A stretch of DNA of 64,000 nucleotides from Bradyrhizobium arachidis (GCF_015291705.1 NZ_CP030050.1:6820001-6884000), one strand, 5' to 3'; positions 8,906-18,573 are shown, counted from the first letter of the stretch. The notes: a model not told the origin generated them from the letters alone. Numbers and translations: made by a program.

Positions 8906-9718
8906 TTACGCAGCTCTGGCTGCCACCTGCGGAACTTGTGCCGGCTTCCGCAGCTGGTCGGCCCAGGTGATGATCTCGAAATTGCCGTCGTCGTGCTCGA
9001 CCAGCGCGGTGCAGCTCTCGACCCAGTCACCGCAGTTCATGTAGCGGATGCCGTTCTCGTCGCGGATCACGGCGTAATGGATGTGGCCGCAGATCACGCC
9101 GTCGGCGTCATGGCGCCGTGCCTCGGCGGAGAGCGCCTGCTCGAACGCGCCGATATAGTTGACCGCGTTCTTGACCTTCTGCTTGGCCCATTGCGATAGC
9201 GACCAATAGGGCACGCCGAACATGCGGCGGAAGAAGTTGACGAAGCGATTCATCTGGATCGCGAAGTCGTAGGCCTTGTCGCCGAGATGCGCGAGCCAGC
9301 GCGCGTTCTGCACCACGAGGTCGAAGATGTCGCCGTGGATGACGAGGTAACGCTTGCCATCCACGCCGGTGTGGACGGTGTTCTCGACGACGTCGATGCC
9401 GCCGAAATGCGTGCCGTAATAGTTGCGCAGGAACTCGTCGTGATTGCCGGGCACGTAGATGATCTTGGCGCCCTTGCGCGCCTTGCGCAGCAGCTTCTGG
9501 ACGAGGTCGTTATGCGATTGCGGCCAGTGCCAGCTCGATTTCAGCGCCCAGCCGTCGACGATGTCGCCCACGAGATAGATCGTATCGGCATCGTGGTAGC
9601 GCAGGAAGTCGAGCAGAAGGTCGGCTTGAGAACCGCGGGCTCCGAGATGAACGTCGGAGATGAACAACGTGCGAAAGCGCCGCTCCGGGCTCTCGTCACT
9701 CACATCGTAACTTCCCAT
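8906..9718 (-). CDS. Calcineurin-like phosphoesterase, PlcP-like / UDP-2,3-diacylglucosamine diphosphatase family
   Basis: 270 aa. The five metal-binding blocks of the LpxH-like family are visible: SDVHLG near residue 20, GDIVDGW, GNHDEF, a central HGD and CGHIH near residue 210. Automatic annotation would call it an LpxH-type lipid A enzyme, but alphaproteobacteria generally use LpxI. This family in Sinorhizobium and Agrobacterium includes PlcP, a phospholipase C that strips phosphate head groups from membrane lipids. Being first in an operon with an Agt-like transferase and preceded by a candidate Pho box favours PlcP. Confidence 0.82.
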   Translation of the reverse strand: MGSYDVSDESPERRFRTLFISDVHLGARGSQADLLLDFLRYHDADTIYLVGDIVDGWALKSSWHWPQSHNDLVQKLLRKARKGAKIIYVPGNHDEFLRNYYGTHFGGIDVVENTVHTGVDGKRYLVIHGDIFDLVVQNARWLAHLGDKAYDFAIQMNRFVNFFRRMFGVPYWSLSQWAKQKVKNAVNYIGAFEQALSAEARRHDADGVICGHIHYAVIRDENGIRYMNCGDWVESCTALVEHDDGNFEIITWADQLRKPAQVPQVAARAA

Positions 9719-9741
9719 GCGACCGCCCGTAACAATTTCCC

Positions 9742-9759
9742 GTGACAGGGGGATGACGA
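9742..9759 (-). promoter_or_regulatory. Candidate Pho box upstream of the PlcP-like gene
   Basis: Read on the minus strand: TCGTCAT-CCCC-CTGTCAC. This matches the rhizobial PHO box CTGTCAT-N4-CTGTCAT at 11 of 14 positions with the correct 4-base spacer, ending 23 bases before the predicted start codon. PhoB control is inferred. Confidence 0.55.
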
Positions 9760-9934
9760 TTGAACCTTTGAGGCACCCTCAGTTACGAATCAAACCTTGC
9801 CTCGCCCTCCCCGCGAATATCAGTCGCATGCGACAATCAGGCGACATGAAGCGGCGATGACCGCCCGCAAAGCTACGGAACCCCAAGGCGTTATTGGTTA
9901 ACGCCGGGAGCCGCCGTGCCGCGCGAGGCCGGCG

Positions 9935-10735
9935 TCAATAGAACTTGTGGAAATGATGGATCGGCCCGTGGCCGTGGCCGACGCTGAAGCGGTCGGCGGC
10001 GGCGATCGCCGCGCTGATCCAGGCCTTGGCGCTCTGCACGGAGCGCTCGAGATCTTCGCCCCTGGCGAGCCCGGCCGCGACCGCCGACGACAGCGAGCAG
10101 CCGGTGCCATGGGTGTTGCGTGTGGCGACGCGCGGGGCGGCAAGTGATATCGTTTTTTCCGAATTTACGAGATAGTCGATGCTCTCGGCCCCCTCGCCGT
10201 GGCCGCCCTTGATCAGCACCGCGCCGCAGCCGAGCGCCAGCAGGCGGCGGCCCTGACGCTCGATCTCCGCCTCGCTGGCCGCAACGGGCTCGTCGAGCAG
10301 CGCGGCGGCCTCCGGCAGATTGGGCGTGATCACGGAGGCGAGCGGCATCAGTCGCGTGCGCAGCGCGTCCACGGCTTCGGACGCCAGCAGGCGATCGCCG
10401 GAGGTCGCGACCATCACGGGATCGAGCACGATATGGCGGGGCTTCCAGCGCGTCAGCGCGGCCGCGATCGCATCGATGCTGGCGGCCTGGGCCACCATGC
10501 CGATCTTCACCGCGCCGACCTCGAGATCGGAGAACACCGCGTCGATCTGCGCGGTGACGAAATCGGCCGGCACCGCGTGGATGCCGGTGACGCCGCGCGT
10601 GTTCTGCGCCGTCAGCGCCGTGATCGCGGAGGCGCCGTAGACGCCGAACGCGGCAAAGGTCTTCAGGTCCGCCTGGATGCCGGCGCCGCCGCTCGAATCC
10701 GAGCCGGCGATGGTGAGTGCGACCGGCGTCGTCAT
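9935..10735 (-). CDS. thiD: Hydroxymethylpyrimidine / phosphomethylpyrimidine kinase
   Basis: 266 aa from the ATG at 10735; an ATG at 10747 is an alternative. The sequence [17 protein letters not shown] is the hallmark of ThiD, and the anion-hole/catalytic region [17 protein letters not shown] is present. It phosphorylates HMP and HMP-P in thiamin pyrophosphate synthesis, in the cytoplasm. No other thi genes or recognisable TPP riboswitch were seen beside it. Length is normal. Confidence 0.92.
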   Translation of the reverse strand: MTTPVALTIAGSDSSGGAGIQADLKTFAAFGVYGASAITALTAQNTRGVTGIHAVPADFVTAQIDAVFSDLEVGAVKIGMVAQAASIDAIAAALTRWKPRHIVLDPVMVATSGDRLLASEAVDALRTRLMPLASVITPNLPEAAALLDEPVAASEAEIERQGRRLLALGCGAVLIKGGHGEGAESIDYLVNSEKTISLAAPRVATRNTHGTGCSLSSAVAAGLARGEDLERSVQSAKAWISAAIAAADRFSVGHGHGPIHHFHKFY

Positions 10736-11060
10736 CGCGGCATGCATTTGCTTGATAGGAACTGCGCCATGGCCTGTCCTAGCGCGGCCGTGGAACGCCA
10801 GCAAGCGTTGCGGGCCGCGGCCAGCCGTGATTCGCTGTGCTGACGGCCCCGCGAATCAGGTGGAGCCGATCCGGCGCGGCACCGGCGGCCCGCAATCGTG
10901 CGGGCTTGCAAAATGCAACCGCGCCGTCCCCTTGGTACGGTCTCGCGTTCGGCGTGTGTGTCCATGCGTGAGACGTTGGGCGGCGGGACCCGTCCAACGG
11001 CAGCAGCGATGCGGGCCGCCCCGGCCCGAGAAGCCTCGAATGCCAGCTTGGGGTGGAACC
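10736..11060. other. Non-coding gap between thiD and the hybrid kinase
   Basis: 325 bp between divergent starts. It presumably holds both promoters, but no palindrome, known operator, riboswitch or credible small gene was recognised. Confidence 0.5.
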
Positions 11061-13040
11061 ATGTGGGCCTTTCTCGAACGCATCCTCGACTCCTCGATGT
11101 TCTCGCCGCACGGCATCTGCCTGCTGTGGGAACCCGAACTGATCTGGCTCCATGTCGTCTCCGACGCGATCATCGCCGCCGCCTATTTCTCGATTCCCTT
11201 CGCCCTCGCCATTTTCGTCACCAAACGGCGCGACCTCAAATTCGGTTGGGTCTATTGGGCGTTCGCGATCTTCATCATGGCCTGCGGCCTGACCCATGTG
11301 CTGGCGATCTACACGCTCTGGGTCCCGATCTACGGCATTGAGGGCCTCGTCAAGGCGGTCACGGCCGCGGCCTCCATCTTCACTGCCGGCGCGCTCTGGC
11401 CGCTGCTGCCGAAGATCCTGACGGTCCCCTCTCCGTTCGAACTGCGGCAGGTCCAGGCCGCGCTCGAGGAGGAGGAGATCAAGCGCCGGGACGCGACGCT
11501 CCTGCTCAAGCAGGTCGGCGAAGCCCAGCGCGCGATGCGCGAGAGCGTGGTGCGCCTCACCGCGATCGTCGAGACCGCGGTCGACGGCGTCATCCTGTTC
11601 GACGCGCAGGACCGCATCCTGCTGTTCAATCCGGCCTGCGAGCGCCTGTTCGGCTATCAGGCCGGCGAGGTGATGAACCGGAACGTCGGCATGTTGATTT
11701 CAGGCGCGGACGCCGCGCCCGACAGCCGCGCGAGGCATTTCGCGACCGGCGGCGAGGCCGTCGGCCTGCGCAGGAACGGATCGACCTTTCCGATGGACCT
11801 CTCGGTCGGCCAGGCCCGGCAGGACGGCGAGTTGATCTTCGTCGGCATCGTCCACGACCTCACCGCGCGCAAGCTGACCGAGCAGCAACTCCAGCAGGCG
11901 CAGAAGATGGAGACGGTCGGCCAGCTCTCCGGCGGCATCGCGCACGACTTCAACAACCTGCTCACCGTCATGATCGGCAACGCCGAGCATTTGAGCGAGC
12001 AGCTCAAGGCAAGGCCTGACCTGCGACGGTTTGCCGACGACATTTGCCTGTCGGGCGAACGGGGCGCCGAGCTGACGCAGCGACTGCTCGCGTTCAGCCG
12101 CCGCCAGCTGCTCCAGCCGCAGACGATCGATTGCCGCAACCTGCTCGAGTCCATGTTCAAGCTGCTCAAACGCACCTTGCGCGAGGACATCGAGATCAGG
12201 ACCGCTTCCGGCCCCGGCACGATCCTGGCTTTTGCCGACCGCGCCCAGCTCGAATCCGCCGTGCTGAACCTTGCGCTCAACGCGCAGGATGCCATGCCGT
12301 CAGGAGGACACCTGACGCTGAGCACGGAGCTGGCTGCGATCGACGAGGACTATCGCGCCCTTCACCCCGAAGTCGCATCCGGCAGCTACGCCATGATCGC
12401 GGTCACCGACGACGGTGAAGGCATGACGCCTGGTGTCATCGAACGCGCCTTCGAGCCGTTCTTCACCACCAAGGAGGTCGGCAAGGGGTCTGGCCTCGGC
12501 CTCAGCATGGTCTATGGCTTCGCCAAGCAATCCGACGGCCATGTCGCGATCTACAGCGAGCAACGCCTGGGCACGACGGTCCGGATCTATTTGCCGCGCG
12601 CCGACGCGGGACCATCTGCGGGCGACCTTGCCGACGGCGAGGAGGCGGCGCCGCGAGGCTACGAAACCATCCTGATCGCGGAGGACGATCCGTTCGTCCG
12701 TTCCTCCGCCATTCGCAGGGTGGAGGCACTCGGCTACAGCGTCGTTGCCGCGGTCAACGGCAAGGAGGCGTTGCAGCGGCTGCGCGCCGAACCCGGTATC
12801 GACATGCTGTTCACCGACATCGTGATGCCCGGCGGCATGAGCGGCTGGGAGCTTGCCGAGCAGGCGCGGCGGATTCGCCCGGGCCTGCCGGTCCTGTTCA
12901 CCTCCGGCTACGCGCTGGAGACCCTGGTCGAGCAGGGCCGCGCGCATGCCCAGGCGATCCTGCTGACCAAGCCCTACCGCAAGGCCGAGCTCGCACAGCG
13001 GCTGAGGGAAGCGTTTGCCGCGGCCGCCGTGATCTCGTAG
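11061..13040 (+). CDS. Hybrid sensor histidine kinase with ethylene-receptor-like membrane domain
   Basis: 659 aa from the ATG at 11061 (GGGGTGG upstream). Residues 28-130 form three membrane helices closely resembling the ethylene-binding domain of plant ETR1: [13 protein letters not shown] and IMACGLTH correspond to the plant SDFFIAIAYFSIP and IVLCGATH. The residues known to matter in ETR1 (Asp25, Tyr32, Ile62, Cys65, His69) are all matched, at D35, Y42, I72, C75 and H79, a constant offset of 10. A short coiled coil, a PAS domain (about 170-285), HisKA with H295 in [10 protein letters not shown], HATPase_c and a C-terminal receiver with phospho-acceptor D586 follow. Ligand binding is inferred. 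Confidence 0.9.
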   Translation: MWAFLERILDSSMFSPHGICLLWEPELIWLHVVSDAIIAAAYFSIPFALAIFVTKRRDLKFGWVYWAFAIFIMACGLTHVLAIYTLWVPIYGIEGLVKAVTAAASIFTAGALWPLLPKILTVPSPFELRQVQAALEEEEIKRRDATLLLKQVGEAQRAMRESVVRLTAIVETAVDGVILFDAQDRILLFNPACERLFGYQAGEVMNRNVGMLISGADAAPDSRARHFATGGEAVGLRRNGSTFPMDLSVGQARQDGELIFVGIVHDLTARKLTEQQLQQAQKMETVGQLSGGIAHDFNNLLTVMIGNAEHLSEQLKARPDLRRFADDICLSGERGAELTQRLLAFSRRQLLQPQTIDCRNLLESMFKLLKRTLREDIEIRTASGPGTILAFADRAQLESAVLNLALNAQDAMPSGGHLTLSTELAAIDEDYRALHPEVASGSYAMIAVTDDGEGMTPGVIERAFEPFFTTKEVGKGSGLGLSMVYGFAKQSDGHVAIYSEQRLGTTVRIYLPRADAGPSAGDLADGEEAAPRGYETILIAEDDPFVRSSAIRRVEALGYSVVAAVNGKEALQRLRAEPGIDMLFTDIVMPGGMSGWELAEQARRIRPGLPVLFTSGYALETLVEQGRAHAQAILLTKPYRKAELAQRLREAFAAAAVIS

Positions 13041-13076
13041 GCCCCTCGATCGGAGGCTACCGAACTTGGTCGGGCC

Positions 13077-13190
13077 TGCCTGGTTCGAGACGCCCCGCTT
13101 TCGCGGGCTCCTCACCATGAGGGTCTGATATCTCGTCGTGAAACGGGACCCCATCCTGAGGGGCCGCCGCAGCCGGGCATCACGAACGAT
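13077..13190. repeat. Palindromic intergenic repeat
   Basis: Two imperfect inverted arms: one begins GGTTCGAGACGCCCCGC and contains CTCCTCACCATGAGGG; the other, on the opposite strand, reads CGTTCGTGATGCCCGGC with CCCCTCAGGATGGG. This pattern resembles a family of intergenic repeats I recall from Bradyrhizobium genomes. Confidence 0.55.
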
Positions 13191-13287
13191 GGCCGCGGGC
13201 GGCAAATCCCCGCGGCCAGCAAGTTCGCTTGCCAATCCCGACCGGTTTTGGCCTATTAGCGGCAGATATGCCTTCGGAGTGACTGCA

Positions 13288-13533
13288 ATGGTTCCTTTCT
13301 TCGTCCAGATCAAATGCAAGCTCGGCCAGTCCTACACGGTGGCCAACGCGCTTGCCGAAGCCGAGATCGCCTCCGAGATCTACTCCACCGCAGGCCATTA
13401 CGATTTGCTGGTGAAGTTCTACGTCGACAAGGACACCGACATCGGCCACTTCATCAATGAGAAGGTGCAGGTGCTGCCGGGCATCCAGGACACCCTCACC
13501 ATCATCACCTTCAAGGCCTTCGGCACGAGCTAG
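13288..13533 (+). CDS. Stand-alone Lrp/AsnC ligand-binding domain protein
   Basis: 81 aa from the ATG at 13288. The whole protein corresponds to the RAM/AsnC_trans_reg domain (KLGQSYTVANALAEAEIASE, STAGHYDLLVKFYV, PGIQDTLTIITFKAF), with no helix-turn-helix. Such stand-alone domains form oligomers that bind amino acids and may modulate full-length Lrp-type regulators. Its partner is unknown. Confidence 0.85.
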   Translation: MVPFFVQIKCKLGQSYTVANALAEAEIASEIYSTAGHYDLLVKFYVDKDTDIGHFINEKVQVLPGIQDTLTIITFKAFGTS

Positions 13534-13536
13534 AGC

Positions 13537-13634
13537 TGATCCGGACCCGCAGGGCCGCGTTAGCGCAAAGTGCGAAGCGGTTTTCCCTCGCGACAAACGC
13601 GGAACGCGCTTGCGCGGAGATCATGCTCAAACAA
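13537..13634 (-). repeat. 98-bp dispersed repeat, copy 2 (inverted)
   Basis: Reverse complement of 3979-4076 with about one substitution (AAGCGCG for AAACGCG). Like copy 1 it directly follows a stop codon. Confidence 0.85.
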
Positions 13635-13653
13635 GAGCCTAAAGGGGCTTTCG

Positions 13654-14589
13654 CTAGCTTGCCGCCTTGCGCTTGGGCGGCGTCGGTCCGTCCACCGGCG
13701 GCAACGATTTGATGTACTCCGCCATCGCCGCGATATCCTCGTCCGGCAATTGCGAGGTGTTCTTGATCACGCGTGTCATCGCGCCGCCGACGCTGTCGCC
13801 GTCGGGCAATTCGCCGGTCTTGAGGAAATAGGCGATGTCCTTGGCGCTCCATTCGCCAAGGCGCTTCTGCGTGATGTTGGGCACCCAGCCCTCGCCTTCC
13901 GGATTGGGGCCGCCGGCAAAGCGCTCGCCGGAGATGATGCCGCCGAGCGCGTTGCGCGGGCTGTGGCACTCGGCGCAATGGCCGAAGCTGTTGACGAGAT
14001 AGGCGCCGCGATTCCACTGCGGTGACTTGCTGCTATCGGCGACGAACGGCTTGCCGTCCATAAACAGGAATTTCCAGATGCCGATGTTGCGGCGGATGTC
14101 GAAGGGAAAGCCCACGTCATGGTCGCGCACCTTGCCTGCAACTGGCGGCAGCGTTTTCAGATAGGCGAAGAGATCGAGCACGTCCTCGCGCTTGGCATGC
14201 TGATAGGAGGTATAGGGAAACGCAGGAAAGTAATGCTGCCCGCTGGGTGAGACCCCGTGCATCACCGCGTTGACGAAATCGGCCTCTCGCCATTTGCCGA
14301 TGCCGTCGGTCGGATCGGGCGAGATGTTCGGCGCGTAGAACGTTCCGAACGGCGACTTGATCGCGACACCGCCGCCGAGCTTGAGACGATCGTCCTGGCC
14401 GGGAACGGCATGGCAGGACGCGCAGCCGCCGGCGTTGAACACCACCTCGCCATTGGCAAGGTTCGGCACATGGGCTGGCGCGGCGCTCACGGCGGCCACC
14501 ACCGGCGCGCTGAGCCACCAATAGACGCCGCCGGCTACGATTGCTGCGAGCAGCGCCGCGATCATTGTTCGTTGCAACATCAGGTCCAT
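13654..14589 (-). CDS. Di-haem cytochrome c, membrane-anchored
   Basis: 311 aa (ATG at 14589; ATG at 14580 is possible). One N-terminal hydrophobic helix (residues 9-27) acts as an anchor or signal. Two haem c motifs are seen, CASCH (C56-H60) and CAECH (near residue 205), each followed downstream by plausible Met ligands. It resembles the cytochrome subunits of alcohol, gluconate or aldehyde dehydrogenases, but no flavin or quinoprotein dehydrogenase partner is adjacent. Expected role: periplasmic electron transfer. Confidence 0.85.
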   Translation of the reverse strand: MDLMLQRTMIAALLAAIVAGGVYWWLSAPVVAAVSAAPAHVPNLANGEVVFNAGGCASCHAVPGQDDRLKLGGGVAIKSPFGTFYAPNISPDPTDGIGKWREADFVNAVMHGVSPSGQHYFPAFPYTSYQHAKREDVLDLFAYLKTLPPVAGKVRDHDVGFPFDIRRNIGIWKFLFMDGKPFVADSSKSPQWNRGAYLVNSFGHCAECHSPRNALGGIISGERFAGGPNPEGEGWVPNITQKRLGEWSAKDIAYFLKTGELPDGDSVGGAMTRVIKNTSQLPDEDIAAMAEYIKSLPPVDGPTPPKRKAAS

Positions 14590-14734
14590 CCACGCGGTTG
14601 CGGCAAGCCTATGACCTCTCTCCGCGCGGCTCCAGCCACGAAGAATTTAGTCCGTCCCCGGCGGCAACGGGAATAAACTGAAACGGCGGCTGTTGAAAGT
14701 TTGGCAGTCCAACGAGGTCACCAGGGAGAATGTC

Positions 14735-15151
14735 ATGAACAAGACCGTGATCGCCGTGTTCGCACTCGGCACTTTGGCTTTTGCAGGCTCGGCCAGCGCC
14801 GAAAAGCTGAAAGCAACACTCGACGGCAAGGCCGAGGTGCCGGCAACGACCAGCAGCGGCACGGGGACGGCCGATCTGGACTATGACGCCGCCAGCAAGA
14901 AGCTGTCCTGGAAGGTCACCTATTCCGGCCTGTCCGGCCCCGCCACCGCCGCGCATTTCCACGGCCCGGCCGAAACCGGCAAGAACGCCGGCGTCATGGT
15001 CCCGATCCCGAATGCAGCCTCGAGCCCGGTCGAGGGCTCGGCGACGCTGACCGACGCCCAGGCCGCCGATCTCCTCGCCGGCAAGCTCTACGTCAACATC
15101 CACACCGCAGCCAATCCGGGCGGCGAGATCCGCGGACAGGTGACGAAGTAA
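14735..15151 (+). CDS. CHRD domain protein, secreted
   Basis: 138 aa from the ATG at 14735 (AGGGAG upstream). Signal peptide MNKTVIAVFALGTLAFAGSA with cleavage near ASA. The mature protein is one CHRD domain: KAEVPATTSSGTGTADLDYD, AAHFHGPAETGKNAGVMVP and the final KLYVNIHTAANPGGEIRGQV. CHRD domains are named from chordin; the function in bacteria is unknown. It is followed by a strong terminator. Confidence 0.88.
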   Translation: MNKTVIAVFALGTLAFAGSASAEKLKATLDGKAEVPATTSSGTGTADLDYDAASKKLSWKVTYSGLSGPATAAHFHGPAETGKNAGVMVPIPNAASSPVEGSATLTDAQAADLLAGKLYVNIHTAANPGGEIRGQVTK

Positions 15152-15168
15152 GAGACTGCTTCATCGGC

Positions 15169-15204
15169 AAAGGCCGGGTGCGCGGCAAGCGCGTCCGGCC
15201 TTTT
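15169..15204 (+). terminator. Terminator after the CHRD gene
   Basis: AAAGGCCGG and CCGGCCTTTT form a stem around a GC-rich loop, ending in four T residues. Confidence 0.75.
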
Positions 15205-15314
15205 CAATTTGAGCGAAGATGTCGCAGTCCGCCAATTTGCGGCCTCGCGCCTTGCCAGCCCTCCGATTTCGGCCATAAAGTTCGGCGCGATTACCCAATC
15301 CGAAGAGTGACACC

Positions 15315-15689
15315 GTGCGCCTCGTTTCCAGCGTTCTCGGTCGGCCCAACGTCGCAGGCATCCGCAGACGGAACAGCACGCCGTCATACGTCCTGGCCGG
15401 CGCTGTCGCGGCCGCTGCGATTGTTGCGTTCTCCGGACCGGTCGCAGCGCAAAGCGACCAGGAAAGGCAGGCGCAATGCGAGCTGTCCGCGCTCCGCGAC
15501 ACGCGATCGCCCCTTGCGGTCCAGTATATCCGTTCGGCCTGCAACTGGCTTGTCGTCAACGGCGACTCGCTGCTGAACGCATCCAGCAAGGGCTATTATG
15601 TCTGCCTCGTGCGTCAGCTCTCCGGCGCGCAGAGCAACGAGGCCGCCGCGGCGATCATGTCGGCCTGCCGCGCGTCCAATCCACTTTGA
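15315..15689 (+). CDS. Secreted four-cysteine hypothetical protein
   Basis: 124 aa from a GTG at 15315. A long N-region precedes a hydrophobic segment ending FSGPVAAQS, consistent with a signal peptide. The mature part has exactly four Cys residues (QCELSALRD, SACNWL, YVCLVRQ, SACRASN), suggesting two disulfides in the periplasm. No enzyme motif is recognised. Confidence 0.65.
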   Translation: MRLVSSVLGRPNVAGIRRRNSTPSYVLAGAVAAAAIVAFSGPVAAQSDQERQAQCELSALRDTRSPLAVQYIRSACNWLVVNGDSLLNASSKGYYVCLVRQLSGAQSNEAAAAIMSACRASNPL

Positions 15690-15696
15690 AGCGCGC

Positions 15697-16980
15697 TCAG
15701 GCGGCGTTCAGCGCATGCCCGAGATCGGCGATCAGGTCCGCCGGATTCTCGATGCCGATCGACAGCCGGATCGTGCAATCGAGCACGCCGATCTTCTGGC
15801 GGATGTCGGCGGGAACGCCGGAGTGAGTCATCGTCGCCGGCAGGCTGGCGAGCGACTCCGTTCCGCCGAGACTCACCGCGAGCTTGAAGATCTGCAGCGC
15901 GTTGAGGAATTTCACCGCCGCGTCCTTGCCGCCGGCGATGTCGAACGAGAACGTCGATCCGGCGCCGAGGCACTGCCGCGCGAACACGCGCCCCGCGGGC
16001 GATGCCTCTTCGTGATGGCCGAGGTAATGCACCGTCGCGACCTTGGCATGGTCGCGCAGAAAATCAGCCACGAGGCGCGCATTCGCATCGGCTTTCTCCA
16101 TGCGAAGGCTGAGCGTCTCCAGCGAGCGGTTGATCATCCAGCAGGAATGCGGATCGAGCTGGGTGCCGATGGCGCCGCGCAGCGCCTTGATGCCCTTCAT
16201 GATCGCCTTGCTGCCGAGCGCGGCGCCCGCGATCAGGTCGGAATGACCGCCGACATATTTGGTGAGAGAATACAATGAAATATCCGCGCCATGCTCGATC
16301 GGCCGCTGAAACACCGGTCCCAGCAGCGTGTTGTCGCAGGCGATGACCGGAACAAGTCCCTGCGCTTTTCCGATCGCATCTGCAACGCGCCGGATCATCG
16401 CGATGTCGACGAGGCCGTTGGTCGGGTTGGCCGGCGTCTCGATCAGGATCATCGCAACGCGGCCCTTGCCCATCGCCTCTTCCGAAGCCTGCCTGACCGC
16501 CGTCTCGTCGACACCGTCTGCGAAGCCGACGGCGCCGATCGACAGGCGCGCAAGCGTGTTCGTCAGCAGCGTTTCGGTCCCGCCATAGAGCGGCTGGGAG
16601 TGCAGGATGACGTCGCCCGGCCGCACGAAAGCGAGGATCGTGGTTGCGATCGCCGCCATGCCGGACGAGAACAGCGCGCAGCTTTCGGTGCGCTCGTAGA
16701 CCGCGAGCTTGTCCTCGACGATCTCGCTGTTGGGATGATTGAAGCGCGAATAGACGAGACCCGCGCCCATCCCCTCCGGCGGCTCGCGCCGGCCGGAGAC
16801 GAAATCGAAGAAGTCCTGCCCGTCCTCGGCCGTCTTGAACACGAAGGTCGAGGTCAGGAACACCGGCGGCTTGATGGCGCCTTCCGAGAGCTGCGGATCG
16901 TAGCCATAGGTCAGCATCAGCGTTTCCGGATGCAGCATATGGTTGGCGATGTGAGTCTTCGACGGGAACGGTTTTGCCAT
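15697..16980 (-). CDS. Cystathionine gamma-synthase family PLP enzyme
   Basis: 427 aa from the ATG at 16980. Cys/Met metabolism PLP-dependent family: [43 protein letters not shown], and the PLP lysine in [12 protein letters not shown]. Family members make cystathionine, cleave methionine or perform sulfhydrylation; the sequence alone does not separate these. It is preceded by a 178-bp gap with no recognised SAM riboswitch. Confidence 0.85.
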   Translation of the reverse strand: MAKPFPSKTHIANHMLHPETLMLTYGYDPQLSEGAIKPPVFLTSTFVFKTAEDGQDFFDFVSGRREPPEGMGAGLVYSRFNHPNSEIVEDKLAVYERTESCALFSSGMAAIATTILAFVRPGDVILHSQPLYGGTETLLTNTLARLSIGAVGFADGVDETAVRQASEEAMGKGRVAMILIETPANPTNGLVDIAMIRRVADAIGKAQGLVPVIACDNTLLGPVFQRPIEHGADISLYSLTKYVGGHSDLIAGAALGSKAIMKGIKALRGAIGTQLDPHSCWMINRSLETLSLRMEKADANARLVADFLRDHAKVATVHYLGHHEEASPAGRVFARQCLGAGSTFSFDIAGGKDAAVKFLNALQIFKLAVSLGGTESLASLPATMTHSGVPADIRQKIGVLDCTIRLSIGIENPADLIADLGHALNAA

Positions 16981-17158
16981 GGCTTGCCTCGCTGGTCCTG
17001 ATCGAGATGCGCGCCGCGCCTGAGCTTTCGCGATGCTGAAGCAATCGGAATCGGACGCGCCGGTTCCGACGGCTCGCATCAAAGAAAGCGGAGTCCGCTA
17101 CTCATCGCACGCAATGTACGGCCTTCAGATCACGCAAAGACGACGCGCCGGCCCGCCT

Positions 17159-17968
17159 TCAGTGCGCCGGCAACGGCTTCAACCCGGCTTTGATGATGGC
17201 AGCTGCTGCGTCCGCGGAGGACAGGAAATTAAGCAGGGCGATTGCGGCCTCGGGATGCTGCGAATTCTTCGGCAACGCGCCGACGTAGTAAGTCGGCGGT
17301 TGGATCTCGGCTGGCACCGTGCCCGCGAGATCAACGCCCGGAACATGCATCAGCTCGGCGACCTGCTGGAATCCGATCTCCGCCTCGCCGCGGGCAACGA
17401 CCGCAGCCACCGGCTCGCCCGAGGGCGGACCCGGCACCTTGCGGGTCTTGCCGGCGATCTCGTCGGCAACGCCGAGCTTCCTGAAGCCGACCGTCGACAG
17501 ATAGGTGCCGCTCGAACTGTCCGAATAAGCGATGGATTTGGCCGCAAGCAGTGTCTTGCGCAGCGAGTCCATCGTGCTGATGTCGGGCTTGGGTTGACCC
17601 GCGCGCACCACCATGCCGATGAACGATTGCGCGAGCTGAATCCGGCTGCCGGGGCGCGTCAGCTCGCGCTTGTCGAGGAGATCGACGCCGACGCCATCCA
17701 TGATCACGACATCGGCGTCCTCGCCGCGCGCGAGGCGCGTCGGGATCGCCTCTGGCGAATCGCCGATCGAAGGTCCGCGCGTGGTGACGAGTTTGTGTCC
17801 GGTCGATGCCTCGAACGCGGGACCGAGCTCCTTGTACACGTTGAAGAAGCCGGCCGAGATCATCACCTTGAGATCGGCCGCTCTCGCGCCGGGCGCGAAC
17901 AGGACAGCGATCAGAACGGCAAACAGGCAGAGGACATGGCGCGGCACGATACGACTCTCAAGAAGCAT
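17159..17968 (-). CDS. ModA-like periplasmic substrate-binding protein
   Basis: 269 aa. A signal peptide ends at GARAA. The mature protein starts DLKVMISAGFFNVYKELGPA, the usual opening of the molybdate/oxyanion-binding fold, and has EDADVVIMDG and AYSDSSSGTYLS ligand-loop segments. Permease and ATPase genes (modBC) are absent here, so it is an orphan binding protein. The ligand may be molybdate or a different small anion. Confidence 0.75.
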   Translation of the reverse strand: MLLESRIVPRHVLCLFAVLIAVLFAPGARAADLKVMISAGFFNVYKELGPAFEASTGHKLVTTRGPSIGDSPEAIPTRLARGEDADVVIMDGVGVDLLDKRELTRPGSRIQLAQSFIGMVVRAGQPKPDISTMDSLRKTLLAAKSIAYSDSSSGTYLSTVGFRKLGVADEIAGKTRKVPGPPSGEPVAAVVARGEAEIGFQQVAELMHVPGVDLAGTVPAEIQPPTYYVGALPKNSQHPEAAIALLNFLSSADAAAAIIKAGLKPLPAH

Positions 17969-18024
17969 TTCGCTTGCAGTGTCCTACGAAAGTCGGCCTG
18001 CGTCCAGCCGCGACATGCGAGGCA

Positions 18025-18058
18025 ACGAAAAAGGGCGGCTGCTTGCGCAGCGCCCTTC
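18025..18058 (-). terminator. Terminator after the cytochrome c' gene
   Basis: On the minus strand, a GGGCGCTGC/GCAGCCGCCC-type stem is followed by TTTTTCGTT. It lies about 70 bases past the cytochrome stop codon. Confidence 0.65.
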
Positions 18059-18126
18059 GTTGACAGTTGGTAGCCGGATGGAGCGGCTTGTCCGCCGAAG
18101 CGCGAAGAGCGAAGGCGAAAAGCGCC

Positions 18127-18573
18127 TCAGCTGTTCTTGATTCGGAACGTCTCGTGGCAGCCGCCGCATTCCTTGCCGACCGCGGGGAAATTCGCCTTGA
18201 GCGAATCCAGATCCTTGATCTTGCCCTTGGCCTCGCCGACGACCTTGGCGAAGCTGGCGACCTTGGCCTCGAAGCCGGCCTTGTCCTCCCAGATCTTCGG
18301 CGAGGCCGAGTAATCGCCGTCAAGCTTCACGCCCTTGGCGCTCGCCGGAAACAGGCTCGGCAGCTTCTTGGCGGTGTCCGCGAACTGCGTCAGCGCCGCG
18401 TCCACCGTGGCCTGATCGTAGGGCTTCTCGCCCTTGACCATCGCAGCCACCGCGCCGGCGTTCTTGCCGTTGCCCTTCATGAGCGTCTGGACCTCCTTGA
18501 CGGTCTCATGCTGCGCCCAGACCGCGCCCATACCGAACAGCAGCGCGCCCGCAACTACCAACACTCGCTTCAT
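18127..18573 (-). CDS. Cytochrome c' (C-terminal haem)
   Basis: 148 aa from the ATG at 18573, preceded by AAGGAAAGGG. A signal peptide ends at VWAQ. The protein is a helical bundle with a single haem motif at the C-terminus (GKECGGCHETFR), the hallmark of class II cytochromes c/c'. These bind NO or act in electron transfer in the periplasm. It lies downstream of the CoxL-like gene on the same strand with a 132-bp gap containing a large palindrome. Confidence 0.9.
   Translation of the reverse strand: MKRVLVVAGALLFGMGAVWAQHETVKEVQTLMKGNGKNAGAVAAMVKGEKPYDQATVDAALTQFADTAKKLPSLFPASAKGVKLDGDYSASPKIWEDKAGFEAKVASFAKVVGEAKGKIKDLDSLKANFPAVGKECGGCHETFRIKNS

Noticed and set aside
16981..17158. Possible SAM riboswitch ahead of the cystathionine gamma-synthase-family gene
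   Set aside because: No SAM-II or SAM-I core sequence or pseudoknot could be drawn in the 178-bp gap.
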